From contig NW_026991398.1 of assembly GCF_036370855.1 (NCBI RefSeq), positions 248,001-312,000 on the forward strand: a stretch of 64,000 nucleotides of DNA, read 5' to 3'. The notes under the pieces are model-generated. The model worked only from the letters and a program-made list of their open reading frames with translations, was not told where the DNA came from and did no database searches. Below, one piece after another: positions 46,290 to 57,955 of this stretch; within the stretch, counting starts at the first letter, position 1, and the number at the start of each line of letters is the position of its first letter. Made by a program: the position numbers and the translations under genes. Source of the stretch: Dromaius novaehollandiae. Its lineage: Eukaryota; Chordata; Aves; Casuariiformes; Dromaiidae.

Positions 46290-46720
46290 CACTCACCAAA
46301 CCCAGAAGTGACCTCACCACCAACATCCAAGCCATGGGCCTTCTCCTGGCCTAGCAGCTGCTCAGAGAGAAGTGACCTCATAAGTCCATACCCCCACCAG
46401 GTGCCTGCTGATGGTCTAAGGGCCTCAGAGACACAATTTTCCTTGAAATAACATGCCCTGTCATGAACATGCTGCTGCCCTACCAGGTACTCTGACCCAG
46501 GAGCCCTCACAGTCTGCTTCCACACCCCTCTGCCTGCTGCTGGCCTATCAGGGACTCAGGCACAAGTGACCTCATCATCAACAGCTGAGCCACGTGGCTC
46601 CTGCTGGCCTGGCAGCTACTGACCAAGAGCTGATTTGACACTGGGGATCTCCTGGACCAGCTCTCGCAGACAGCCGTGACCTCCCTGCCCACAGCCCGGC
46701 CACGCGGCTATTGCCACCTG
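46290..46720 (+). repeat. Minisatellite array 3, unit about 63 bp
   Basis: About six to seven units. It lies 3' of the 400-bp unit, as array 1 does, so it is probably the duplicate of array 1. Confidence 0.8.
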
Positions 46721-47470
46721 CAGCTGCCCCTGCCTCCCCCAAGGCTCAGCCAGCTCCTGAGCGGCCGCCTGGACTCACCCCGGGGCCTCGCAACGATCAC
46801 AGTGCAGCAAAACACCCATTACGCACCAGTTACTGCCCCAAGAGAACATCAGCTCCTGCCTAGGTAGCACCTACACCTGGCCTGTGAAACTTAGCAATTG
46901 CAGAAAGGCCTACAAGTAATTCTGGGCAACATCTCCTAACAGCAGGATTGCATGGGAGCAGCGACCATGGAGCTGGAGACAGCAGGGCCTCATGTCCCAG
47001 GCAGAGGGAGAAGCCTTCCTGCAACTCCCAAGTCTGGTTCCTGCCCCAGTGCTGAACACACCTAGCAAATTCTCCACACACCCAGGCCAACAAGCACTCT
47101 CCTGCTTGGGGCCCTGACACTCTGAGACACGGGGAAGGACTGCGGCCAGGGCATCTCAGCGGGGGAAACCAGCAGAGCCGGGATTCAGCAGCTCTGCAGC
47201 CCGGCCTGGGAGCAGGGCTAATGGCACCAGCCAGGGCAGCACTGGCCGCCCAGCAGCTGCCCAGGCCCTGCAGGAGCCCAGCAGCTCCCAGCACAGAGCT
47301 GCTCTGCAAACACCCTCCCGGCTGCTGCCAGGGCCGCAGGGCTGCGGCCCAGCAAGAGGCCCGGAGCAGCCGCAGCGGCTGGGGCCTGGCGGGACCCATG
47401 GGGACAGCCTCTCTGCGAGCCCTGGAAACACACTGTTCAGGACAAAAGCGAGGCTGGGGCAGGGCCCTGG
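46720..47470. other. GC-rich sequence, no gene recognised
   Basis: CpG-rich, with long overlapping frames on both strands (for example 213 codons on the minus strand, 46860-47501) that are low-complexity and unsupported. It has no counterpart near 6-7 kb. Confidence 0.45.
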
Positions 47471-47494
47471 CGAGGCCCCCAGCAGCCTGCTGCA

Positions 47495-47665
47495 CTCCCA
47501 TTGGCTGACGGAGCCATCAGTCCAGCCCAGCCCGCCCTCCTCCCCTTGCTGGCCAATTGGAGGGCAGCACTGGGGGCGATGCCATGGCAACGCTGAGGCC
47601 CTGTGTGACCTGGTGGGCAGCCCCACCCCTGCATCCCCTTCCCGCCCCCGCCCCCCCCCCCCGCG
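47495..47665. promoter_or_regulatory. Promoter-like cluster: two CCAAT boxes, RFX X-box, GC boxes
   Basis: In CpG-rich DNA there is ATTGGCTGAC (47500-47509, an inverted CCAAT box), CCAATTGG (47553-47560), GATGCCATGGCAAC (47578-47591) and CCCGCCCCCGCCC followed by a C run (47641-47662). The third motif differs by one base from the palindromic RFX X-box GTTGCCATGGCAAC. CCAAT plus X-box pairs are known at MHC class II and ciliary gene promoters. An ATG at 47675 opens only a 41-codon frame, so the gene served, if any, is unknown. Confidence 0.45.
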
Positions 47666-47689
47666 ATGAGGCACCATGTTGTGGGCAGC

Positions 47690-50600
47690 AGCCCTGGGTT
47701 TGGCAGCCCTCAAGCTGCACCCGGCGGGGCTGGGCCACGGCCAGGCAGGGGCTGCTCTGTGGGGCCAGGCTGGGCCCCAGCATGTCATTCCGCAGGGCTG
47801 AGGAGCCCCAGGGCCCCGGGGCAACCAGGACCAGAGCAGCTCTGGGCCTGCCGGTGCTGGGCAGTGGAGGTGTGGGGCCGGGAGGGGGTGGGGGAGATGG
47901 CCCTGCTGGGCTGCCCCCAGCACTGCCCCCCACGGCTCAGAGAAACAGGCTTGGGGTCAGCAGGGCCTGGTGGGGTGGCGATGGCACCCCCACCTGTTCC
48001 CAAGCTGCTCCCGCAAACAGGCTGTCTTTTGGGTGCAGAGGTCTGACTCCCAGTTTGCAGGAGGACAGGGTCTGTGGCCATCTGAAGATGGCATCTCTGA
48101 GCTGAAAGCATGCTCCGCCAAGCTGAAGGCAGAAGAGGATCCATGGGGAAGGAACAGAGGTTCTCCCAAACAAATAGACACCTTAGGGTTGCCAGAAAGG
48201 GCATTTCCAGAAGGCTCTTGGGAGCCCCGTGAAACTGCAGACCACCCCAGCCTCTGGGATGCAGCACCCCTTTCCTCTCAGAGCCAGATCCCAAACGGGG
48301 ACCCACTCCCAGGGAAACCTGGCCATGGATTGCCCCCACCCCCACAGGATCCTTTGGGCTTAGGGCCGAGCCCCAGCACCCAGGAGTCCTGGCTGCCACA
48401 TTGTCCCCCCAGACAGTCAGGACTCTACAACAAGGCTCTCGTGGCAACCTGCAGCGGTGTGCAGCCACCCCCACAGCCCAGGATCCACTGTCCTTTTTGC
48501 AGTTAACAGTCTCTGTGCAACCCCTCAGGAAGGAGCTCCCAAAGCCCTTACCCTCAGTGGAGAGCTTCAGGAGCACTGGGAACAAGGAACTGTGGTCTGG
48601 GCTGATGGTAGTGGTCCAGCAGTCCTCCATCTTGGTTGTCCTCTTGCCCTTGGCTCGCCTTTCCAGACAAGGAGGAAGGACACTCTTCCTGTCTCATTAC
48701 ACAGAAGTCTCTGATGTGCCCTTGCTCCTCTGCCTGCTGGTGAGGGGCCCCAGTGCAGCTCCCATCCCCTCTCCTTGCCCCGGAGTGGCTCCAAAGGGCA
48801 GTGGCAGGCAGCACATGAGCGGTGCCCAGCAGTGACCAGGCCTTGCAGGGAAGTGAGGGTACCCCTGTGGCACCAGGGAGACCTCTGTGTGAGGTGGCAC
48901 ATCCCACTATGACCTCAGTTCATGTCATCTGGGGGATCAGGACGTCACTGCCATGGAGATGGCAGAGCCAGGGCGAGAGCAGAGAGAGTTCCCCTCATGT
49001 CCTGGAAAGCAGTCACTTCCTTTCACCCCAGTCATTTTCCAGAACTTGCTGAGAAATCCTTCAGGAATGTCTCCAGATGGTGTCAAAGGCTGTGAAATAT
49101 CTCAAATGGGGCAATGGAGAAGTCACTTCCACAACCCTGCACTGACAGGTCTCTGCCCTGGGCAGACCTGTGTGGGAATCCAGGGCTTCAGGGCTGGTTT
49201 AAGGTTTGGCATTTTTCAAAGCCAGGGTCAAAGTCTTGTGGAATGAAACAGCACAAAGCATGGCCATTGGCTGAGATGCTTTGGTGAGCATCAAAAGTGG
49301 TTTCTGCTGTGGGTCGCTCTTTTTGTCAAAGTAGGATGTAGGACCATATGGGACAGGACATGGCCTTCCTCCTTTAGGCACCAACGTTTTTAAAAGTCCT
49401 CAGCAAGGTTTCTCCATCTGCGGTGCTTAAGACAGAGAGAATATGCCAGAGAGGAGTAAATGTGCCCTTAACACACCTCATCCATGGGGCTTTCTCCAGG
49501 ACCCTGGTCCCTGCCAGGCTCCAAAGCCATGGGCCAGCCCAGGTAGCAAATCTGGGGGTTTTCCATTTCCCATGAATTTTGTCCTGCATTCCTTTTGGCT
49601 GAGCCTGGGGAAAGCTGTTTCTCATCTTTGATGTGAGTTTGTCCATGGGCTTTTCTGTGTCACCTCAAGGTAGTGCTTCTGCCTTGGGTACATTCCCTTG
49701 CACCCTGGACCCCCTCCAGGACATTGTCTCACTTGGGGGATGTGCAGTCCTGGCACCCTGGATCTCCCACAGTTTTGACTCTGGGCGTCTCAGGACATGC
49801 CCACACACCACAGTGCTGCTGTCCAGGCTCCAGTGCAGAGCCTGTAAGGGGGTGCAGTGCCACAGGAACTGCATTTGGGATCATTCAGAAGTTTGTGAGG
49901 TGACCAGCTCCCACCTCTGCAGCTGCTGAAGCTTGAGAACGTCCCTACAACCAGTCTTCCTGCTCTTCCTAGTCTTTGCACAATCCCGGGGTGACTCTTG
50001 CAGAAGGGAGACTCCATCCCCCTTGAATACTGTCAGAGATGGGGCTTTCGAAGTCATTGCAAAAGGAAGGAATCGTTTACTTCTTTGAGTTGCTTATCCA
50101 GCCCGTGGCACGCCCTTCGTGACACTGTGAGCCCCGCTGTGCACCCTGAGGTCTCTGCCCTTTCTCTGCCCTGTCTCCTGGGTGTCTACCCAAAGTCTTG
50201 CCAGTGTACCAGGGCCATGGGAAGTGTTGCTTGAGAGAGCTCACTTGAAGCTATGACATGTCGTGGAGCTGAAGGCCTGACAGAGGCTTGTCTGGGACGT
50301 GGCCATGCTTCCATGCCCCCTCCTGCTCCTGGTCTGAGGGGCCAGGAAGGTCCCAGGCTTGAGAGCAGTGGGTTTGGTGTGGGTGGGATGGGTTTCCCTT
50401 CACATGCCTGAGTCCTGCCTGGGTTGTCTGAGTGTCCAGAAAAATCCCTCCTCTCCGGGGGCTTGCAAAGAGTGTTTGCCAGACTTTTGTACAGAAACAC
50501 AGCCTGGTCCAAGATGCCCAAGAGCAGCACAGCCCCCAGCATGGTGCAGGACCCCCAGGAGCTGTATGGCTCTCTCCTCTGTTTCCACATGTCCTGATTA

Positions 50601-50870
50601 CATTAACAATTTCTAACATCCCTTTACAGCACGCTATCTGGGCACTGTAACACTGTAACTCCTTCCATTACTCTTTGTTCATTCCCATACTGCGCTGCTG
50701 ATTTGCACTGTGAGGAGTTTAAAACTTGTTCCTCTGGGCAAGTCCTTCATTCTGTTTCTATCTAGCATTTCCTATCTATCCAAAACATTTCTAGCCAGGC
50801 TATCCCTTGTGGAAAGGGGACCTCATTGGAGGCAGCTTGGACTTAGCATACAGTTGAGGAGTGTAATTAA
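47690..50870. repeat. Segmental duplication block, copy 2 (partner 7010-10140)
   Basis: Direct duplicate, colinear with copy 1. Small differences include an extra stretch at about 49925-49995 (after 'cccacctctgcag') that copy 1 lacks. Apart from the leader-like exon no gene is recognised. Confidence 0.85.
48552..48630 (-). other. Leader-peptide-like exon, duplicate copy (candidate)
   Basis: Same 79-base exon as 7906-7984 with the same ATG, phase and GGTAAG donor. Two amino-acid changes are present: Cys to His after SPD, and Leu to Lys inside the hydrophobic run. The Lys would weaken a signal peptide, so this copy is less likely to work. Confidence 0.28.
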
Positions 50871-51890
50871 TTTTAGGAAACCATAGCATGCCTTTTTTTT
50901 TTTTATCCCTTCTGGCTTGCAATGAAGAAAAATTCTTCTGTGTCTATTTGCAGCTCGTTCTCTAAGGAAAGCAGGTGGGAAGTGGGGCATATGAGCTGTA
51001 ACATTCAGTTGCAAACTTCAGTGGAGAAAGGTTTGACTTTAACAGGAGTGATGCAAGTCCCAGGTGGCTGATGAGAGAAATGGCAGGGTTGGGGAGATGG
51101 GGAGGAAGAGTGTCCATGCAGTGTCTGACCTCGGGGAACACTGCTTTTCCTGCATGTCCACACTTCCTTAGGAGACACTCTGGATCTATATCATTTGGAG
51201 AATGTTGCTGTCACTTATTGTGAAAGCTGAATAAGAATACTAATCCTAAAAACCTTTAAAAGCAGGAATCCCTTTACACTATGTTCTAACTGAAGTCACT
51301 GTCTTTCAGCTACACTGCTGAAACCAATTAGCCGTACATTACTTGAAGAAAATTATAGAGAGAGACGTGGTTCATTGGGGCTTTTGGCACTGTAATGAGC
51401 CCCATGGTGTATTTGGTGCTGAGTCCATGAATCTCAGCTATTGCAAGGAGATTGAGCAAAATGTTCAAGTCAAAGTCAGAAGAAAATCCCCAACTTTTGT
51501 AGAGTGTTAATAGATCCCACTGAGGGCCACTAGCAAGAAAGACTCGCTGGAGGCTGATTAGAGCAGAAAATTGTAATCACTGATTACAGGTAGGCAAAGG
51601 AAATGTGCAGGTGGCTCTGATACCATGTTAACCCTTGAGGTGTTTTTCAAGCAAAACGTCCAAGCATGGACACTGAGACCCTGGGAAGGGAGATCCTTTC
51701 CCCCACGTGTTTTCCATGGCTCTTCCTGGGGGCAGCATGCAGGTTGGGGTGTGCAATATTCATGCAAGACAATGACATGAGACCTCCTGGGCTCCCCAGG
51801 GAACAAGGGGACAGTGAGGCCCTGGTGTCTACTCATAGGCCTCGGTGGCAGAGACAACAACCATAGGGGACAAAGACGTCAGGTCTGTCA
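50870..51890. repeat. Repeated 1-kb element, direct copy
   Basis: Duplicate of 10140-11160. It continues without a break from the 47.7-50.9 kb block, as in copy 1. Confidence 0.75.
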
Positions 51891-51904
51891 GAGGCTTTCA
51901 GCCT

Positions 51905-53440
51905 GTTTCAGGCAGTTGGCCTTCCTTGCTGCCCAGGCACACTGCTGTCTGACTAACTTGCATACTAACTGGTATGCAAGTATACTGTGGGAGAAAGTGT
52001 CAAAAGCCTTCCTAAACTTGAGTTAACTGACATTCACTGTTCTCTGTTCATCCACAAATACAGTTCTTTTAGCACAGAAGGGCATGAGGTTGGTGAGGCT
52101 CACATCATTTCCCCTCAGCAAATCTATGCTGACTGCTCCCAGTCACCTTCTTCTGTTTACCTAGAAAGGGGATCAGAGAAGACTTGGTCCATGACACTCT
52201 CCTGATCAAAGTGAGGCTGAACGGCCTGTAGTTCCCCAGCTTGTCCTTGCAGCCTTTTTTGAAGATGAATGCAACATTTGCCTTTCCCTGGTCTTTGGGA
52301 CCTCCCTGAGTCCCCACAGCTTTCCAAGATGATAGAGAGGCCTTACTAGACGGCAGCCAGCTCTCTCAGCACCCTTAGCTGCAGCCCATCCAATCCTGTA
52401 GACCTGTGTTCTTCCAAATAATACCTGACTCAACCCTCAGGCACTGCTGGTTGTTTTTCTCCTTGGAAGTCCTGACTCTAAGCACAGTGGCCTGGGAGAC
52501 CTTGTTGGTGGACACTGAAGCAAAGGCATTGAGTTCCCCAAACCTATCTGCATCTGCTGATACCAGATTCCCTGCCCCATTCAGCCATGGGCTCACATTT
52601 TCCTTGTTTATGCTTTTACTGTTTCTGAAGGAATAGCAGATCATCTTTGTGCCTTTGACATCCCTTGAAAGCATCAATATTAGAGGAGCTATGGCTTTCC
52701 TAACCACTTCTGCACTTCCCTGGACGATATTTCTGAATTCCCCCTTTGCAGCCTCTTCCTTCTGCCCATTCCTGTGTGCTGCCTTCTTGTACTGGAGCTC
52801 AGTGAGGAGTTCCCTGTTTAGCCACCCTGTCTCCTGAGATGTCTACCTGTTCTCCTGGGTATCAGTATGGGCCATTCTCGAGCTTGGAGCATGCTGTCTT
52901 TAAAGACCTGCCAGCTTTCCTGAGCTCCTTTGCCCTTCAGAGCTGCATCCCATGGCATTCCTCCAGCATTCCTTCTCCCAGTAGGCCCAAGTCTGTTCCT
53001 CTGACATCCAAAGTCTGGACTCTGATACTCTTCTTCCTCACTCCCCTCAGGAGCAGACACTCCACTACCTCGTGGCCACTGCAGGCAAGGCTGATGCTGA
53101 TTATCACATCCCTGGTCAGTTCTTCTTTGCTTTCAGGTTCCAGGTCCAGGAAGGTGTCACCCTTGTTGACCTGACTGGCTTAGCTGCGCTCAGAAGTTGT
53201 CCTCCACACCCTCCAGAATCCTCCTGGACTGTTTGCACCCTGCTGCATTGCCCTCCCAATGAATGCCAGGGAGATTAAAGTCTCCCCATAGGAACTGGGT
53301 CTGTGATCCACAGACTTCCTCAGGTTGCCTAATGATGCTTTTGTAGTTCTGCAACAGCTTGTGCATCTCCCCTTCCTCTTGTTTTGTCGCCCAGGCTTTG
53401 GGCATTTGTGTATATTTGGGCTACAGGACCTCAGCTGTGG
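51905..53440 (-). mobile_element. CR1 LINE, antisense, module D
   Basis: Reverse-transcriptase text near 52090-52330 is followed (in plus coordinates) by linker and endonuclease text. The minus frame near 53250-53290 has the GDFNLPGIHWEG motif typical of the CR1 endonuclease. It lacks the extra CR1 piece found in modules A and C (11440-12650 and its mirror). Confidence 0.85.
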
Positions 53441-53449
53441 CACCAGGGC

Positions 53450-53960
53450 TGAGTATAGACTTGCCACGGTAACACCTGTTCCCCAGAGCCAAGGACACCA
53501 TGTACGCAATGGCCCCACTTCAGAGCAGAGACCTGCTGGTGTAGATAGGAGATGGTGATACAATGATGATATGAGGCACCCACTAAGAGAGCAAACCCCG
53601 CAGTACCCAAGGCCAGGGAGAAACCGAGCTGGACTGTGCAGCTGTGGCAGCAAAAGTGTTTTGTACCCAAGATGACTTTGCAGCACCTTGGGGCCTGTGA
53701 CGGAGGTGACTGGATGTCCAGGAAGGACAAGGTGCCACTGAGAAGGTCCTTGGGCCTGAACAGCCTGCAATCTAGCCACGCTGTAGCTGCGTCATTAGTA
53801 TGGTCCCTGTTCACATAACTGGGGGGTGAGAAAAGCTTTAGGGAGAGGAGAACTAGATGGATTTGAGAGTGTAGGAGTATGTGTGGAGACCGTGGTGCGA
53901 CGTACCTTCCATCTTTGCCGCATGCTTGGATGTAGATGCGATAGACTTTGCCTAAAGGCA
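53450..53960 (-). pseudogene. Relic olfactory receptor, module D (best preserved)
   Basis: On the minus strand one frame runs through TM1-side sequence, CRLFRPKDL (the LHTPMYFFL position) and SGTLSFLDI (TM2). It then continues through CTVQLGFSLALGTAGFALL (TM3) to CITIS (the DRYVAIC position) and SALKWGHC. Spacing to the family pattern is kept within one residue. The conserved Asp-Arg is replaced by His-His, and TM5 to TM7 are absent because the antisense CR1 begins there. This copy most clearly shows that the relic was an OR. Confidence 0.75.
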
Positions 53961-53969
53961 GCGGTGGGA

Positions 53970-54765
53970 ATCCTTTGCTTGGGAAGAGGTAGGAGACTGG
54001 AGATGCCCTGGGGTGTTTGTCCAGCTGCCACTCCAGAGTGGCATGATTTTCCTGTAGGTCCTGAGCTGTATCTGCTAGAAACATGGTGGTTGTGCTGGAC
54101 ACCCCGTGCAGGTGACATGGCCCTGCAGGCCTATTGTCATTGCATTAAACCAAGTGTCTGCACTGAATTACATCAGCTGTTTGCAACATCAGGATCTGCA
54201 CAGGTCTCAGTTTCAGGGTGAGCGGAGCTCTTGCAGTAGTAGGCAGCTGGTGTCATTTCAAATGGCGAAGGAGATTCTCCACCTGGCTGCTGATGCCCCA
54301 GAAAGATGTGGGTTGCAGAGCTGTTACATCAGAGCAAGGAGACATGTCTTGGACCACCTCTGACACTTCCAATGTCAGAAGCTGTTTGCATATGAACAAC
54401 TGACTCCCACCCTCCATCTCCACTGATTACAATGGGAGCTTAGACAAGAAGCAGACAGTCACACTCTGCACCCCAAAACTTGGGCAAGGGGAATCCCACC
54501 TCCTGTGAGTCTGTGGAGTGCATGAGAGGGAACTGAATCCTACTACATCCCAGGAGCTTCCAAATCAGTATTTAATGCCTAGCTTGACACCTCGAAACCA
54601 ATTGCTAAGACATGAATAAATGAACTCCCTTCTTGTTCCTGCCTAGGTGTCCTGTCTTCTTATGGGATGGGAGCAGGCCCTTCCAGAGTGGGACATTTCC
54701 ACCTCTCCCAGATAACCATCTTCTGATGAGACAAACTGAAATGCTGAACTCAGTCTCTCTCCCCT
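53970..54765. repeat. Module D upstream flank
   Basis: Diverged copy of 14260-15105. No gene is seen. Confidence 0.6.
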
Positions 54766-54769
54766 GTTT

Positions 54770-54826
54770 AGGGAGGGACCATCGGTGATTATGTTAGTCT
54801 ACTTCAAAGGGCATTTTCCAGGGGTG
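54770..54826 (+). promoter_or_regulatory. OR-4 promoter-like block
   Basis: TGATTATGT (54786-54794) and TTCCAGGGGT (54815-54824) occupy the positions of the GATTA and EBF-like motifs of the other modules. Confidence 0.45.
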
Positions 54827-54829
54827 ACC

Positions 54830-55133
54830 ACACGGTCTTTCAGGAGATGTCAGCCCTGGAGCCCTAGGAACTTCTTGAAGGTGCACAGGGCACAGAGAAA
54901 GTCATGTCTTTGCTGGGCCTGGCTCCTGGGACTGCAGCAGCCCATGGCAACCTGGCAGGCGCTGCAGAGAGACAGCTCTGTCCAGGAGCAGCTGCTCTTA
55001 AAGGAGCAGCAAGACTCAGGGCACTGCCTGCAGAGACAGGATGAGATGAGTGACTCAGAAGTTAAAGACAGTCAGCAACAGGAGGACAGCTGAGAGCTCA
55101 CTGTGAGGAGAAATCTTCACCGCCCTTGACACA
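54830..55133 (+). other. OR-4 non-coding exon 1 (5' end approximate)
   Basis: The most diverged copy of the exon, but it ends in the same GTAAGT donor (55134-55139) after CCCTTGACACA. Confidence 0.45.
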
Positions 55134-56079
55134 GTAAGTCTCTGGCTGCAGGGCAACGCTGCTGTGGTTCCTGGCAGTTTCTTCTGCAGCTGGCACCTTC
55201 CACAGCTGATAGGGTCTGTCAGGGTGGCTCTGCCAGCTTCTCCTGTTTGGAGCAGGTGGTGCTTTAGAGCAGAGATTCCCAGCCACACTGTCAGATTGAC
55301 AGGGCATCACAGCTACATTCTTCAGAGGGTGGTGCAGGGGTGTGAAGCCAGGGAGTGCACCCAGGTCTACCCAATGCTGCATTTCAGAGCAGTGTCCCTG
55401 CACCCCAGGGTGCTGTGTGCCTGGGGCAGTGAGTCTGCTGCCTGTGAGGGTCAGCACTCAGCCTGTGCCAGCACCCTGTGGTGCTGCAGGGAGAAGCTGT
55501 GGGTGGAAGGAGTGACCCCCATCAGGGCAGGTTCATTCTCCTCTTGAGAGGGTGCTGCATGGTTCAGGGCTGATCTCAGCTCCAGATCACCCCCAGCACA
55601 TTTTCTGAAGGGGACTTTTCCAGAGGAAGGTATATGCTGGTCAAACCTGCAAAGGGCAGAGCTTTCCTTCCTCAGTCTGTGCTTTATCTCCCCATCCTTT
55701 GACAGGGCTGGAATGGAAACAGAGTTGTTTAGTTCAGACAAGTAACTGTGACTCCTGAACTCTCCTGTTACACGGAGAGATCAAAAGGTCTGCAAGGAAC
55801 CTCAGCAAATCCCCTCAGCCACCCCTCTGCCTATGAGCAGCACCACCATAATCTTTATTAGCCTCCTCAGGGTTGGTCTTAGCTGCTCCTTAGCACCTGC
55901 AAACCTGAAGGTATCTGCCCCAGGACAGTGCCAGGCAGCAGCAGGATGATGCATGAAAGAGAGGAAACTTCTCACAGGAAAGGCTGTGGGAGGGTGGATG
56001 TGGGCAATTCCCTGACAGCTTCTGCAATGCAGATGCCTTCCCCTGAGCCAGCCCCTGTGTCTCCTCTGCCGCCTACCAG

Positions 56080-56244
56080 AGCCTCTGCCCTCAAGGCCAC
56101 AGCATCCAGGGCAGGAGACACCTCCTTTGCAGTCCAGCCTCCAGGAGAGCAGATGTGCATCTCTCCTGTACGTGCCCATTTTACCACTGCCTGACAGAGG
56201 GACTGAGAGCAAAACCTCCTCTGCAGGGGGATGTGCACAGCTGG
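56080..56244 (+). other. OR-4 non-coding exon 2 (candidate, 165 bp)
   Basis: The acceptor TCTCCTCTGCCGCCTACCAG ends at 56079 and the donor is GTAAGA (56245-56250). The length differs from the 180-bp copies by a multiple of three and one frame is open throughout, but the OR-3 copy has a stop in that frame. Confidence 0.42.
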
Positions 56245-56329
56245 GTAAGATGAGGGCTTTCCTGTGTGCCCATGTGGAGGTGTTTGCATGGGAGCGACGG
56301 GTCCAAGACCCCTCCTAGTCTGTGGGTCT

Positions 56330-57700
56330 TTGGTCCATGCAGTCTGTAGGGCTGGGGAATGCGCCAAGTCTCCCTAAGGAGACATCCCCTTTTGGGCAAT
56401 GCACTAACCCTAACACTTTTGCCCCTCAGGATTCTCTAGGAATGGAAAAAGCCAAGGATTTCTATCCCTTCAATAGATGTGCCCCATGTGTGGTGAGTAA
56501 GCCCCTCTGCTACAGCCTTTCTTCTGCAGAATGGGTTGTGAGGATGTTGCAGACCCCTTCCCAGTTATGAGTAGGCTTAATCAGAGAGAGGATGTGGACA
56601 CACAGCTTGTCTGTACCCCCTGCCCCACAACCCCTATTGTGGCTTCAGGTGTGGTGCAGGTGGTAAACTGATGTGAGGATAGGATCTATCTTAGTGGAAC
56701 GGGGGCCTCTGCAATGGGTCCTGTAACCCCTGCCATCATGGGCCTGTTTTCCTCCCTTGCACCGAGTGGGAGCTGATGGTGAATGATTTGGATACAGACA
56801 ATTGTTCAGAAGGGTGAAAGAGGAGGAGATGAATTCCTCCCAGGGTTCTTGTCTTGCAGAGGCTGATGGGTTGGATGCTAATGTCATCTCTCCCTGCATG
56901 ACTTGGAGAGTGTTCCCACGGGGTGACTGCATGAAATCCCCCTCACTCAGCTCAGGGCATCCACCCCAGAAACAGCTTCCCCCAAACACATGTTGCTGCT
57001 TGCTCTCTCCATGTACCCAGTGTGGCAGAGCACATGGTGAGAGCTAAGGAACTGAAGTTACAGGTGAGTTTCAAATATGAAAAGTCAGTTTTGTTCTAGA
57101 GTCATATTTGTGGTTGGGCTGGGTACCAGGGCTACACTTGTGTGCACACCCAGAGCACTTCCGTCATTAGCTCCTTGCCTGGCCCGAGAATTTCCTGGCC
57201 AGTCATCTGCACAGATGAGAGAATAGGTTGTCATGAGGCAAAAGACCAACTTGAAACTAGGTGATTGACTGGAGCTAGGCAATTAAGTATTTGACCAAGA
57301 GTTATGGCAGCCCTGCAGGTGGGAATTTCCGAAGGTTCTAGAAATTCCCCCATGGCAAATCCTGCTGTCTAGTCCATTTTGTATGCTGAAATGTGTTGAT
57401 AAACATCTTGGGTGGAGTGTCCCGAAGTGTCCTTGCTGCAGAAGTGATCAGCTTGTGCATAGCTAAGACATTTGTAAAGAGTCAAATACAAAGTGTCCCT
57501 GCAGTAATTGTCACATACTCTGAGCTTAAGGTGTATCAAGAGCAATGAATTATGCATGTGCTGGGTGGTCACGTGGGTCCCCAGCCAACGGGAGTAGAAC
57601 TGAGCCAAACAGGGGTTCAGGAGTCGCACCTAATCCCGCTGACAGCCCTGCAAGGACACTTTGTCACTGCACAATGACTGACCATCTTGTTTTGGAGATT
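56330..57700. other. No gene recognised (intron-like)
   Basis: Lies between OR-4 exon 2 and the coding exon. About 57060-57660 has no counterpart in the other modules and may be an insertion of unknown type. I saw no LTR ends or coding motif. Confidence 0.5.
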
Positions 57701-57955
57701 TGATTCTGAGTGTGTGTGTAACAAGCAGGGCTGACTCCTCTGGAGCCCATGGACAGAGGGCCCTGTTCCCCATGGCAGTCTCCGAAAGCACAGACTAGAG
57801 CAGAAGTAGAGAAGGTGAAGGAAGGTCCTCCTGGTAAGGAGAAAGGACATGTGGGGAGTTGCTGTGAGAAATGCTGTGGGTTTTGTTCCAAGTCACTCCT
57901 AACTTGTCAATGTCTTTTCCTCCCTGGACATTCTCCCACAGCCCAGAGGAAGCAA

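Noticed and set aside
42430-46720. CRISPR-like array
   Set aside because: The 63-bp units are contiguous and imperfect with no unique spacers, and the sequence is vertebrate. It is a minisatellite.
47785-48630. 281-codon minus-strand open frame starting at the leader-like exon
   Set aside because: After the first 26 codons it reads through the donor into GC-rich sequence without a domain, and the frame is broken in the duplicate at 7.8 kb.
57749-57955. N-terminal extension of OR-4 (and the similar 59-codon extensions of OR-1 and OR-3)
   Set aside because: The sequence before the acceptor is intronic in pattern, and the extensions are unrelated in protein sequence except for the last few residues. 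The family start is MSNSSS.
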